Below are positions 1 through 10,779 of a DNA stretch of 64,000 nucleotides, in pieces. The DNA lies in assembly GCA_004352715.1 (NCBI GenBank), contig SCFE01000042.1, positions 1,029,654 to 1,093,653 on the forward strand. The letters run 5' to 3'. A program made the translations under genes and the position numbers. How positions within the stretch are numbered: the stretch's first letter is position 1; every line of letters starts with the position of its first letter. A model generated the notes under the pieces. It did not search any database, was not told the DNA's origin, and saw only the letters and a program-made list of their open reading frames with translations. Source of the DNA: Hofstenia miamia (lineage: Eukaryota > Xenacoelomorpha > Acoela).

Positions 1-479
1 AATTTCTCTGAATGTCTAATCAACCAAAAATTTGTGCCAATTTAAAATAGAAGCCAGTTAGTTGATAAATATATCATAAAAACAATAGTTTTTTCTTAAG
101 GTTTTAATTGCATTTCTTGGTTGCTGAAAAGGCATGGTAATTATAATAAGTGAGAACCCGCCTAAGTTCTAAGCACAACAAATTCTGAATTTATGGAGTT
201 GCACATAGACGAACTCTTCTGTACTATGTTTTGTTGAAGTAAACTATATTTACATATCCTAAATTTACTAACTAGTAAATTATAAAAATATTGCTTGCAT
301 TGTTTTGGAAAGCGAAATATCAAGAAGCATTTTTTGTTGTCTTCTACAGATTTATGGAAGGAATGCAATTATTATGCTTCGTAGGGTTCAATGTTGAAAT
401 TTATACTAAAATTACAAATTCTTCAAGGCATTCATGCCTTCTTTTTAATTTCAGCTAATATATACATAGAATTCCTAAC
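1..479. other. Intron sequence after the SRCR-B exon
   Basis: Nothing coding was recognised. The 68-codon minus-strand frame at 162-368 has no SRCR cysteine pattern and no matching splice sites, so it was not called. Confidence 0.5.
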
Positions 480-639
480 CCAAATCCTCCAGATGCACAT
501 GCTACATTTGTTGCTACAGAGTTCCAAGAATCATCACAAATAATACCCCAAATTCCATACTTATATATTTCAAGCCTTCCAGATATACTTGTAGCATTGT
601 TGTGACCGCCAACTAATCGGAGAGATCCATCAGCAATAG
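480..639 (-). CDS. Exon: SRCR domain (B), first half
   Basis: The acceptor is ATATTTAG before 639 and the donor is TTTGG|GTTAGG after 480. The 160-base exon joins the previous one in phase 1 (G+CT). It shows a textbook SRCR opening: SLRLVGGHNN, SGRLEIYKYGIWGIICDDSW, then ATNVACASGGFG. The ICDD and VAC cysteines are both present. The extra N-terminal cysteine of group B domains is absent, and the intron falls after GGFG, so group A is the better fit. The second half was not found in bases 1-479 and is presumably outside the window. Confidence 0.9.
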
Positions 640-1310
640 CTAAATATAAGAATTTTTACTGCTTTTAAGTAAATGAGAGGCTCACTTACTAAATCTCACT
701 AATGTTGACGTCATCTTAGTTAGTTAAGATATGATGTGCACTTGATGTATATTTATATTATGCCAGAAGATTAGAAAATCTATACTAATAATTCCATCTA
801 TGAAAAATCAACTACAAAGCAAACTTATACATTTTCGCATGTTGAAACATATATATTTATATATATATATATATATATATATACTGTTTATTGTTTTGTA
901 TACAGACAACCGTTTATCTATAATGAGCAATGTGCAATAAAATATTTAAAACTCATTCCAGTATGTTTTTTAGGTGAATTTTTTGAATTCGGGGTCAATG
1001 TTTACAATATTTTTATATCTGTTAAGAGGGTTGCAAATTATTACAAATTCACTGTATTCATACAGTTTATTTTAAATTTATATTTCATTTGTGCACATAT
1101 TATGTCTCAGTCGATTTAGGCGAACATTTACCTTGTATAGCTATGGTAAAAAAATGAGAAAAAAATTACAAAAACCCTTCAATGGCAGTGCACAAGTCTT
1201 TTCACCTCATTAAAGTGTCATGTTCCATGCTCTCGACGAACACATTTAGGCGATCACGCATAATCAAAAAAGTACTAGTAAACACACCAGATGAGGATAG
1301 GTATGTTATT
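640..1310. other. Intron sequence with TA microsatellite
   Basis: AT-rich and without a recognisable gene. It contains a TA run at about 850-882. Confidence 0.5.
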
Positions 1311-1319
1311 GATTTTCGC

Positions 1320-2090
1320 TAAACATGTCTCATCAAAATGCAAGAAACTGGAACCACGGACCGCAAAACTTTACTCAAGATATCGGGTATGAACCCAAAA
1401 ATATTCTACAAAAATTTAAAGAATTTGACTAAAACGAACACCCTAAGAAGGAAGAAATGAAATGGGCGGCTCCTCAAATTGTTTGGAAATGAATGGAAAA
1501 GTTTTGTCAAAATTGCTTTACATTTCAAATCAAAATTTCAGAAATGTTTTCATAACCGATGAGTCCATGTTCCAGCTACATATTAATAACATAACATTTC
1601 TCATTGGTCTACTGCAGCCAAGACGTCTCTCAAGTCATCTCCAAAATTTTTTAAAAAATCCATGGTTTGGGGTGCTTTGAGCTATTAAGATTTTCACCTG
1701 AAAGTTGTGGGAGGAGTTATTTTAGATATTTCTCATTATACTGATATTTTAGCAGAGTTTATGCCATTTGCGTACCGGTGTTATCGAACTGGATGGATTC
1801 TTCAGCAAGATGGGGGCGACCGCTTACCCCATACTTCAAGAGACACCCAAAATTTCTTCAGAGAAAAAATATGCAAAATTTGCAGTGGTCTGCCAACTCA
1901 ACGGACCCTTCACCTATAGAAAATATTTGGGGGATCATGAAAGACGATGTGGAATTGAAAAATCCAAAAAATAGGCAAAAACTGAAGCAATATTTTTAGG
2001 AGTCCAAAACAATTACCCCGAGAATGCAGAAGAATTTAATAGACTCAATTAAGGACAGAATTTTGAAATGTGTTCACTCTTGAGGCAACG
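1320..2090 (+). mobile_element. Degenerate Tc1/mariner-type transposase
   Basis: A transposase reading is visible across several frames with stops and indels. It includes FRNVFITDESMFQL around 1530-1580 (first catalytic Asp), SMVWGALS around 1660-1680, WILQQDGATAY around 1790-1815 (second Asp), and SPIENIWGIMK around 1910-1945 (catalytic Glu). The Asp-Glu gap is about 35 residues, in the DDE range of Tc1-like enzymes, and includes a frameshift near 1810-1820. The tail DSIKDRILKCVHS ends near 2085. The element is inactive and lies within the SRCR-A to SRCR-B intron. No terminal inverted repeats were traced. Confidence 0.75.
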
Positions 2091-2395
2091 TTGTCTAATT
2101 TTTTTACAAAAACAAAAAAAATTAATTTGCCATTAATTGATTTAAATTTTGTTACTGTGCGTGCTGCTTTTTGATCTTGGAGATTGAAAATATTCTGTTT
2201 CTCATTTTTTTGGCCAGAGCTATATCTTCTGAGTTGATGAATTAAAATTTGTTTACTATACCTGAATAAATTTTGGTAATATTTAAAAACAATTGGGAAT
2301 TTATTTAAATTTTCTCAATAAATATTAAAGTTAATTTTTTTATTCAAAATCATCGAGTAATAATGTAAACTTTTTTTACAATAAAATAAGCATAC

Positions 2396-2550
2396 CTGAT
2401 AGACATCGAAGTCTTACTAACAATGAGCATTGATGGACTACGGTAGCTGAGACAACTGTCTGATTGGTGCCATTATTCACTTCAGCTTTGTAAATGACAC
2501 AATGCTCAACTGTTAGATTTGGTTTCTCGAAAATTATCTCATCTACGCCT
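2396..2550 (-). CDS. Exon: divergent SRCR domain (A), second half
   Basis: The acceptor is GATATTTAG before 2550 and the donor is CAG|GTATGC after 2396. The exon is 155 bases, phase 2 in and phase 1 out. It joins the 14.2-kb exon as AT+A, giving SWIGVDEI, which corresponds to LGFSGAxxI of typical SRCR domains. It contains three cysteines (VEHC, VHQC, RLRC), the last in the VxLRC position that ends SRCR domains. Potential N-glycosylation sites occur at NLT, NGT and NQT. The spacing between cysteines is unlike standard SRCR, so this domain is divergent and its disulfide pattern is uncertain. Confidence 0.8.
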
Positions 2551-3290
2551 CTAAATATCTATGCTAAACTATTAAAGATTCAGTTAGACTCGTTATACAA
2601 TATGTTGTAGGTAGGGAAAATGAACTAGTCTTATAATTGCGAATTTAAAACTTGTTATCAATCTCTCTACATCAATAACATGAAATTGTTCCACTGAGCC
2701 CCCTTGTTAAAAATTATTTTGGGTACAGCCTCCAAAGCATTAAGGATCAAAAGCTAATTTCAATTGCTAAATTCATATAAATATGAATATATTTTCCTAT
2801 TTTAAAGCAAGCCTGTAGGTAACATTAATGTAGCATAATCCTACTAAATTTATTGTTTCGCAACAAAGAAAAAAGAAAAAAACTACGTAAAACTCTAATT
2901 AGAAACTCAAGTCAATTTATTAGAATTAGCATTTAATGATTTCGCCAAATTGTAAAAGCAAATATCAGCCACAATAAATTTAACAAAACGCATGTGACTA
3001 CTGCTTGATGCCATTGCATGTAGTAATAAATGCACAAAAAGAAGAATGCCACCATAGGCATGTTGATAACTAACCCTATTTTAGATCCAAATTATTTGAC
3101 CTATAAGAGACTGAAAAGAGACCGTGTTAATTATATTTTATCTATATGTAGGTTAGGAGCTGCCATAGTTTGTAGTTATCTTTTTTAGTCTGTCTGCAGC
3201 TAGAGACTTTTCATTTTTACGTGTCAGTCATTATCATAAATATATTTTAATTAAATGTAGAAAGCTGCTCTATTTTTATATTAATTGTTT
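2551..3290. other. Intron sequence, no feature seen
   Basis: AT-rich sequence with no coding frame or repeat structure that I could recognise. Confidence 0.4.
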
Positions 3291-3299
3291 TTAATTAGT

Positions 3300-3775
3300 G
3301 CAATAGCAGCTAGTGTCCGGTTGCGATACATTATCTCGTTACCACACTAAATCAGTATACATTGAGAGTGAGGATTAAGTCGGTTAGTGACTGGTATTTA
3401 TTACACCATAAGTAAGGCACACATAACAAAACTCTTTCAATGAGGCTGAGCTGAGTCGCAGCGGATGGAATGATGGATGTGGATAGAGGGAACGGATCGA
3501 ACTGTTGGACTGCGAACTGTCTTTGTGATGCAGCTTTGGGCTAAGATGCCCACTGCACTCTTTCTTGTTATTACTCTCGAAGATGCTACCTAAATAGTAG
3601 TGGTTGTTACGCTAGCTTGAAGTATTAATTAGGTTAATTCTATAGTTATACAACAGCGAAAGAACAGCAAGAGTAAACGTACACATTACCCTGCGAGTCG
3701 GAATCTGTATTCGTTTGTATCTAAACTATACTACGTTATTATGCACATCCTTCGCCTGGGTGATGATGTTACATT
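3300..3775 (-). repeat. GC-richer block, possible solo LTR
   Basis: This block is visibly richer in GC than its surroundings and has no open frame. Read on the minus strand it starts TGTAACATCATC and carries an AATAAA signal (plus TTTATT at 3397-3402), as an LTR might. A clear CA end and target-site duplication were not found, so this is a suggestion only. Confidence 0.25.
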
Positions 3776-3779
3776 AACA

Positions 3780-5550
3780 CCCAAAGAGGTCTATATGCAT
3801 TCGAAAGATGAATGAGGAATTTCAAATTTCCTTAACATTAAGCAGACTGATGTACATATAACAGGATCACTCGCTTTTCCAAATTTTCAAATTGTTTTTT
3901 TATTAGAAAATTTGTAAATCGGATTTTTTGAAATATATTCTCTCAATATTTAATGTGGAGGTGTCAGAAACTCAAAAGTAAACTCAACTACTTAAACTAT
4001 TTCTGTCTTGTATGTGTGGAGGAGTTTTAAATTTTTAGTGCTCTTAACTTTTGGATGAAATTAAAATTTTAGCATATATTTTAATACTTAGCTAAGAAGT
4101 GGAGGATATCCAGGAGTTTCAAATTGTTGAGGAACTAATGGTATCTCCAGCAAGTATTTACTAATAAACTCACACATTGTCCTGTTAACTGCATATATGG
4201 CAATCTCATATATCCCACAGTTAAAGATTTGTAACAATTGTACAACCAATATAAGAAATTTCAAACAAAATGAACTTATTAAAATCAAGTGCGCCTGCCT
4301 TTCTTTAATTGAAAGCCTTGGGAAAATAGCTGATATTGATTACAAAGTCAATCAATCAATGATTATCCCTCAATTGTGATGTTCTTCACCACTCCCAAAT
4401 TTTAGATGATTTTCAGTAACGTCATCTTTGCAAATTATGCTAAAATTTATTTTAAAAAATTCATTTATGCCTAATCTCCCATTAGTAGTTTATCCCCCTA
4501 AGCCCTTTGGCTACGGATGTCTTAACAGGTATTCATTAAGTTGATAAATTCACAGAAGGTGTACAAAAGATAAGACCAAAGCATAGCAAAGGCAATTAAC
4601 AATTGTTGAGACTCAAGTATCCACATAAGAAATTTCATTAACATTTGAAAAAATCAGTTACAATTTTAAAAAATAAGATTAAATAGAGAAGTACACTAAA
4701 TGCGTTTATAATTAATTTTTCAAAAGTAGGCATTTCATCAAAATGCCCCTTTAAAGAGTTCATCGATTTGTGCCACAACTTATTGCAAATGAATAATAAA
4801 TAATTTATTGCTCTGAGCAATGTGTTGAAAAATATAATTTGCATTTTGAAATTTTACATTGGTATCATTTTACTCTTTCAAAACTCTATATATATTTTTA
4901 GTAAGTAAATTTTATAAGTTTCTCACAACCGAAAAACAAAAGATATTTTTGGCAAGGACTATAAAATGGCCCAATAATAAACTGAATTGGCATAAAGTTA
5001 AATGTCAGGCCCAAAGTTTCATAAGCCTTGCCGGGTTTGTCCCAGAGTTTTTTGACAAATGACAATCTCTGGTTATACAGACCTAATATCAATCCCTCAA
5101 ATGCTAAAAATATAACTGTTAATACATTTTCACTATACTTTTATAAGATTAACATAATTGCAATTTACAAAAACAAGAAAGAAAGTCCTCGTAACTAACC
5201 TGCCATATCTGAGCCCACATGCTGGATGGCTTATCTCTGAAAGAGCCCCCTTATTAAAATTTTAGCACTACACCACTGTACATGGGTCATTCCACAACAA
5301 ATGTAACAGATGAGATAGGTATGCATCCTGTCATGCTTCATTTGGGCTTTCACAATAGGGCCTATCTTCCCCTGTAGTTAGATATTAATTCAAAACAATT
5401 ATTTTATTCTTTATTTGTGATAGCATCATCAAGTATTGACAAAATATGTTCTTTTTCTACGTTGACGCCAAACGACGCAACTGTTTGAATGCATCACAAA
5501 TTCACGGAAAATTCCTCTATGCTTAGCCGTAACTCGAAATTCCCACAATC
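3780..5550. other. Intron sequence, no gene recognised
   Basis: It contains overlapping short frames on both strands around 4090-4380. The minus-strand one (4088-4288) has a TPGYPP string reminiscent of CUB starts, but it lacks a usable donor before its stop. Confidence 0.4.
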
Positions 5551-5559
5551 CATACAATT

Positions 5560-5765
5560 CAGGAACCAGACGGTGTCAAAATGATGACGCTGGTGGAGAT
5601 CTAGAGTTTGACAGAAAAAGGGGTCGGGGCCAGTGGAAGAAATTCAGCAACATCTGAAAACGTTGAGGCTGTCGAAGCATTTCGTATCAAATGACACCAG
5701 AGCAGCCTGTGAGGAAATTGAAATCAATTTAAATATTCTCACGACGACTATGTATCGTATCATTT
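5560..5765 (+). mobile_element. Tc1-like transposase N-terminal fragment
   Basis: The translation gives DRKRGRGQWKKFSNI, then after stops LSKHFVSNDTRAACEEI and ILTTTMYRII. This resembles the GRP-type linker and second helix-turn-helix of Tc1 transposases (R..A.E......S..T..R.L). It is frameshifted and short. The catalytic part was not found next to it, since the following sequence belongs to the hAT-like block. Confidence 0.45.
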
Positions 5766-5825
5766 CCCTACTAGTGACCTTGGTATGATATCAATTATCA
5801 ATACTTCTGAGTGGGTACCTCACAC

Positions 5826-7276
5826 CAGGGGTGTCGTTTATGGTATGACAAGGCGAAATTTTTTATTTAGCCAACCATAATTGCGATATTTTAAAATTCG
5901 TCCACACATAATCGCCATAATGGCTATTATTTAAAATATGATAAATGAGGGTGAAAGATACATGTGGTCATGGACTTCTATGATAAATAAATTTATTAAT
6001 ATGTATCATAGAAGTCAAGTAATTGCAATTTCAAAAATGATTCCTCATATTTGGTAAAATAAATACCGAATTTCAAGGTACGATTAACAGTCGAACATTT
6101 TTTGTAATACGAAATTGCACTGATATCACAAGACACAAACAATTCACTAGGGCGCAGAATTATTTTGAAGCATTCAGAAACAAATATTAGAATAAACAAA
6201 TTATTTTTGTTGCTTTACATGCAACCGAAGAAGTTTCAAGTGACATACGTTGGTCATGGGTCATTGGTCACGTGAGTCACCTTTTTACGTGGGTCAGTGT
6301 GGGTCGTGGGTCAGTACCGTTGACCTTCTTGTAATACAGACACCCCTTTTTTATAAATTATTGATGATAGGGAAAGCACAAGAGACTCAACTGTTTCGCA
6401 AAAGAAAATGCCCAAAATGGATCTCTTTATTAAATTGTATGATGAATACAAGAAAAAATGAAAAACAGAATTTAGCCGATATGTTAATTTTGATGATAAA
6501 AATTCTAACGAAAGTCAAAGTGTGTTTGATCCTTTAATCATAAAAAGTGTTCGAGTTTCCAATACTTTCAGCTATTGCCCGACAGATATTTGTTATTCAA
6601 GCAGCTTGTGCAGAGTTAGAAAGACAATTTTCTCCCTTAAGTCATATAGTCATGCCTTCAAGAAACCAACCTGTGGAGGCCCTTTCAGTTCTTGTGAACG
6701 CATATAAAAGTGACTTGATTTTTTGAGAAATACATTTTATTTCATATTTTGTAGCACTTTATAATTTTGCATTCTGATGAGTCAGTGGGTCAGCACTGTG
6801 TGGGTTGTGGGTCACTGTAGGTCGTGGGACAGTAGGATTGACCCACTTGCAACAATGCATACAACACGCTTTGTTAGACGCAAATATTGAAACTTGGAAC
6901 CAAATTAATAGTCAGAATTTTTTGCAATCCACTATTACAAATGGGAATCAATTTCATATTTAGTATCTGTTTATACTCTACTGAAGCTACTTACTAAACT
7001 ATTGAGACACTTTTAAAAGTTATCATCAAAAATTTTTTTATACAGTTTGTTTAAAACAAACCTTAAAATAAATATTTACCAATTCAATTTTTACAAATGT
7101 AAGATAAATTTAACAATTTAACTAAAATATAAATTCTGTATATATAGCAATAAATTCATGGATTGCCATTATGGCCATATTTTTAAGCTTGCCATCTATA
7201 ATGGCCATAAATTTTTTCTGTACCACACCATTGTGGTACCCATAATATGGTAACATACCGCTAATGGGCACCTCTG
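5826..7276 (+). mobile_element. Degenerate hAT element with transposase C-terminus
   Basis: The left end CAGGGGTGTCG and the right end, which reads CAGAGGTGCCC on the other strand, look like hAT termini. Inside, frameshifted frames at 6360-6726 encode a hAT dimerisation region: AIARQIFVIQAACAELERQF, then SPLSHIVMPSRNQPVEAL and VLVNAYKSDLIF. GTGGGTC motifs cluster at 6270-6320 and 6780-6840 on either side of it. The transposase is broken. The flanking 8-mers do not match well, so the boundaries are provisional; the hAT assignment of the protein is firmer. Confidence 0.6.
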
Positions 7277-7279
7277 TTT

Positions 7280-8100
7280 TATACTCTAACCAAAAATAAC
7301 CGCAAGCAAAGAATTACTTGGGTACAAGAATTTGTAAAGTATCTACGCGCAGGTAGCATGTAACACTCTTTGTTTGTAGTCGATAAGAAATTATGTGATT
7401 CATGAGACTATGCCAACTCAGCAATGTAGACGAGTATGAGTGTATCCAGGTTACAGACTGTACGCGACAAATCGGTCCATGATTAATAAGACAATGATCC
7501 TTGCTGCTGTCTTATGACGGTAAATTCCATCCGGGAGTCTTGAAAAATAAATAAAACATAATCAGTGAAATGTATTGTGCATTTCTAAAGGCAGCTTTTG
7601 AAAATATTTTTCTTACAGTGCGTCACCAGTTACACTTGACAATCTCAATCTCCAACACAATAATGCACGACCCCTGTGTGAAGAGACACCACACAGGTTG
7701 GAATTGCAAAATTACATTACAATTAAACAGCCATGATACAGTGCAATTTTTGCAATCGATATGTTTTTCTAAAATTGAAAACAAGTGCATGAATATTGAT
7801 TTCTATTTTTAATAAGAGTTTAAAAAGTAAGTCGACGATACTCTCATTATGATAATGTGTGGAATCACCAGAATACAATCTATTACAGCTCCGTGAGATT
7901 GGCAGTTATAGGTATAATATAGGATTTTGAATATACTAAGTGTAGCATTTAGCTTAGTACCAGATGTTAATTATGTTGTATAATAGCAAAATACAGCAGC
8001 TCAAAAGCTCAAAAATATTAAAAAATTTCAGGTACCTATAACGATTATTTCTCAATAGTATTCATTTCAAGAATTTATCACTTATTCAAGCGTTTTCTTA
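7280..8100. other. Intron sequence, no feature seen
   Basis: The 80-codon frame at 7570-7812 (+) has no recognisable motif. Nothing else stands out. Confidence 0.4.
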
Positions 8101-8108
8101 CACTGACA

Positions 8109-8109
<1 letters not shown>

Positions 8110-8146
<37 letters not shown>

Positions 8147-8333
8147 TACCTTGCCTAAGAAATGGGCGCTATTNNNNNNNNNNNNNNNNNNNNNNNNNNN
8201 NNNNNNNNNNNNNNNNNNNNNNNNNNNNNNNNNNNNNNNNNNNNNNNNNNNNNNNNNNNNNNNNNNNNNNNNNNNNNNNNNNNNTATATATATATATATA
8301 TATATATACCTTGCCTAAGAAATGGGCGCTATT
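8110..8333. repeat. TA microsatellite around an assembly gap
   Basis: A TA run is followed by a short unique string, then Ns at 8174-8284, then another TA run and the same unique string. The identical 28-base string occurs at 8146-8173 and 8306-8333. The gap is therefore flanked by a duplicated end. Confidence 0.9.
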
Positions 8334-8435
8334 GACTTTTCCACTTATATTTAACGCCAGTCACAATTTGTTATGCAGAAAGTTGTTTTTCAAGAAAGCC
8401 TATATATATTTTGTGTCTAGATAATATGAATATAT

Positions 8436-8662
8436 TGTGGCATCGGCATCAATCAGTGTTGAATTGCCGCTGGGAGTGCAAATTGTATTTTATGCGTGAT
8501 TATCACTTAGTATTGTAAATAATTTTAGTTCTGCGCTCTAGCAGGTTTTTGTAAATATTTATTTCTGTCAATTAAGTTCTGTATATATGGTCCAACATTG
8601 TGCGCAGTCGCCTCAATAAACTTTTTAATGTATTATCATGCAGGTTGCTCTTGAGATTCTGC
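8436..8662 (+). repeat. 5' LTR of deleted Gypsy element
   Basis: It starts TGTGGCATCGGC and matches the copy at 10043-10379 through most of its length, including GCTCTAGCAGGTTTTTG and the CCTCAATAAA polyadenylation signal. It lacks an internal segment of about 100 bases that the 3' LTR has. A putative primer-binding site starting TGGCGCTAG lies at 8672, nine bases after the end. Confidence 0.8.
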
Positions 8663-8671
8663 TCAAAATGC

Positions 8672-9960
8672 TGGCGCTAGTTGAATCATTAAAGAAATTC
8701 TGATATTTTGTTATTGGAGAAACCCACATTAAAAGTCCGCAATTACAACAGCAGCATATGCTGGTATAAAAAATACACAGGAGAAAGATCGTCTATAGTC
8801 ACAAAATGGACCAAACATTTAAATGATTTCAACTTCACCATTGAACACTGCAAAGGCAAGCTGCATAACAATGCAGATATATAGACAGCACTACCACAAT
8901 ATAAGTCAGAACTTAAAAAAGCACAAGGAAAAAGAAGAGTTCTACTTTAAACCACCATTTCAATATGAGTAGCTACCAGACATAAATACAGCCAGAAAGG
9001 AAACCCATCCTACGAATACTAGCAATCATTATTAAAGAGGAAATTACGCCACAAGAAATTGCAGAAGCCCAAAAGAATGATTTAATATACATACAAATCA
9101 TAGAAAAGTAGAAAATTCTTACAAATTAATAGATAGCACGGCGATGAGATATTTCAAAAAATACAATTGGAAACTAACACACAGTGGTGTATTATATGCA
9201 CGATCCACTTTGCAAAAATGCATTGCTTTTAACTGAATACTACAAGTGTGAAATAATAAAGAAAATCCACAAACAGGTCCGCAAGGATGTATTTCAGACT
9301 GAGGTGATACATGAACATATTGTTACAACTTAAAGACAATACAAGATCTTATAAACAAATGTCAGTCGTGCATCCTACTAAAGTTGATTTCCTCGGCAAA
9401 AAGCAAAACTGGAAAAAAAACTGCCAAATGTACAAACCAGATAGTGAATGAAACTATTTAAAGATGATGATGGCTTGGTATGTTTTGGTAATGGTAGACA
9501 ATTTTACAAAGTACTGCAAAATGATCCCATTAAAAAATATAAAGGCACAAACTAGTAGAAGCCATCCTAAATGAGTGGATATGCGTTTTCAGCCCTATGC
9601 AAAAACTGATTAACAATCAGGGCAAACAATTCAAGAGCAATGATTGATGCGGGAAAAGGCCTCAAATGAACACACTATTTTATAAACTCAGTATGATGGA
9701 GAAACTCAGTCATGGGTACTTCTGAAGTATGGTACACATAACATTCACAACAAATTTTAGATTGAAAAACTTACTCAAACTGATGAAAAAATCAACATGC
9801 TTAGAACATCAATTTCATCTACAAATTACAAAGGAAACCACAAACGTCCAAAGACACTCCAAACCTATTTGCATCATTAATCTTAAGTCCAAACCAGTTA
9901 TAACAAGAAAAGATCTCAACAAAAGAACAAAAGAAGACAAATAAGAAACTAAAGTGATTG
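8672..9960 (+). mobile_element. Ty3/Gypsy pol relic between paired LTRs
   Basis: The interior is only about 1.4 kb and is full of stops. Recognisable pieces are an RNase H tail (KWTKHLNDFNFTIEHCKGKL then HNNADI, 8800-8890), a zinc-finger remnant with NKCQSCILLK (9355-9385), and integrase text (KYCKMIPLKNIKAQ, VEAILNEW, LINNQGKQF at 9510-9640). The gag, protease and most RT expected between the primer-binding site and RNase H are missing, so the element suffered a large internal deletion before or during decay. The second catalytic aspartate of the integrase reads as Asn (INNQG). Confidence 0.75.
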
Positions 9961-10042
9961 GATGACACCAAAATGATGATCCAGCACTCATCTCACTAAA
10001 CGGTCACAACTTTTTCATGATACGTCCTGCATTGGGTGGGCA

Positions 10043-10379
10043 TGTGGTATTGGCATCAATCAGTGTGGAATCACTGCTGGGAGTGCAAATGGAAGAAAAG
10101 AACACTGATTGAATCTGTTTAAATTTTATTTCATTCATGATTATCACGTAGTATTGTAAACAATTTTAGTTCTGTGCTCTAGCAGGTTTTTGTAAATATT
10201 TATTTCTGTTAACTATTCATTGTATAGGGCAACATTGTGTGTGATTACCTCAATAAAGTTTTAGTTTTATAGACGACATGCTTTTTCTCTCCTATTATAT
10301 AACTAAATTATTTGTAACTAGAGAGGAGGGAGGCTGTACCTTAATGTATTATAACGCAGGTTGCTATTGAGATTCTACA
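10043..10379 (+). repeat. 3' LTR of deleted Gypsy element
   Basis: This 337-base copy begins TGTGGTATTGGC and ends TTCTACA, with a CCTCAATAAA signal in the middle. It follows a G-rich tract (TTGGGTGGGCA) that could be the polypurine primer. The flanking five-base sequences do not match those of the 5' LTR. Confidence 0.8.
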
Positions 10380-10703
10380 TGAGCGTACAACATTTCTCTT
10401 TGAAGGAATTGTTACTTTATTTCATTCATGTTCTAAATTGATGACTGAATTAAATTATAGCTTTTGGCAGTAATTGCTGTGGGTATTATAATTCCTTAGT
10501 AGTGATGCCATTACATGCAATTACAACTTGTCACAAATTATTCTGAATCATTACAACCATTACTAGTGTTTTACTGAATCAGTGCAGTAGTATTATTTGC
10601 TCTAATCTCTCATACTTTTGATTGGAATCTTATTCCTACTCTCTAGTATATGCTTGTTTGTTAAATTGTCATAACTTGGTTATGGATAGTTAAACAACCT
10701 TTA

Positions 10704-10760
10704 GTGATGCTAATATATATATATATATATATAGTAATGACTATATATATACTGTATGTA
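10704..10760 (+). repeat. TA microsatellite
   Basis: Two short TA tracts just upstream of the LINE remnant. Confidence 0.8.
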
Positions 10761-10779
10761 ATGACTTTGCATGGTATAG

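Noticed and set aside
162-368. Candidate second half of SRCR-B
   Set aside because: It lacks the expected cysteine pattern and splice sites and starts with an unrelated sequence.
4088-4288. Minus-strand frame with TPGYPP, resembling the start of a CUB domain
   Set aside because: It has no donor before the stop, and the flanking exons already join in frame without it.
5818-7284. Target duplication for the 5826-7276 hAT relic
   Set aside because: The flanking 8-mers (CCTCACAC and TTTTATAC) do not agree well enough.
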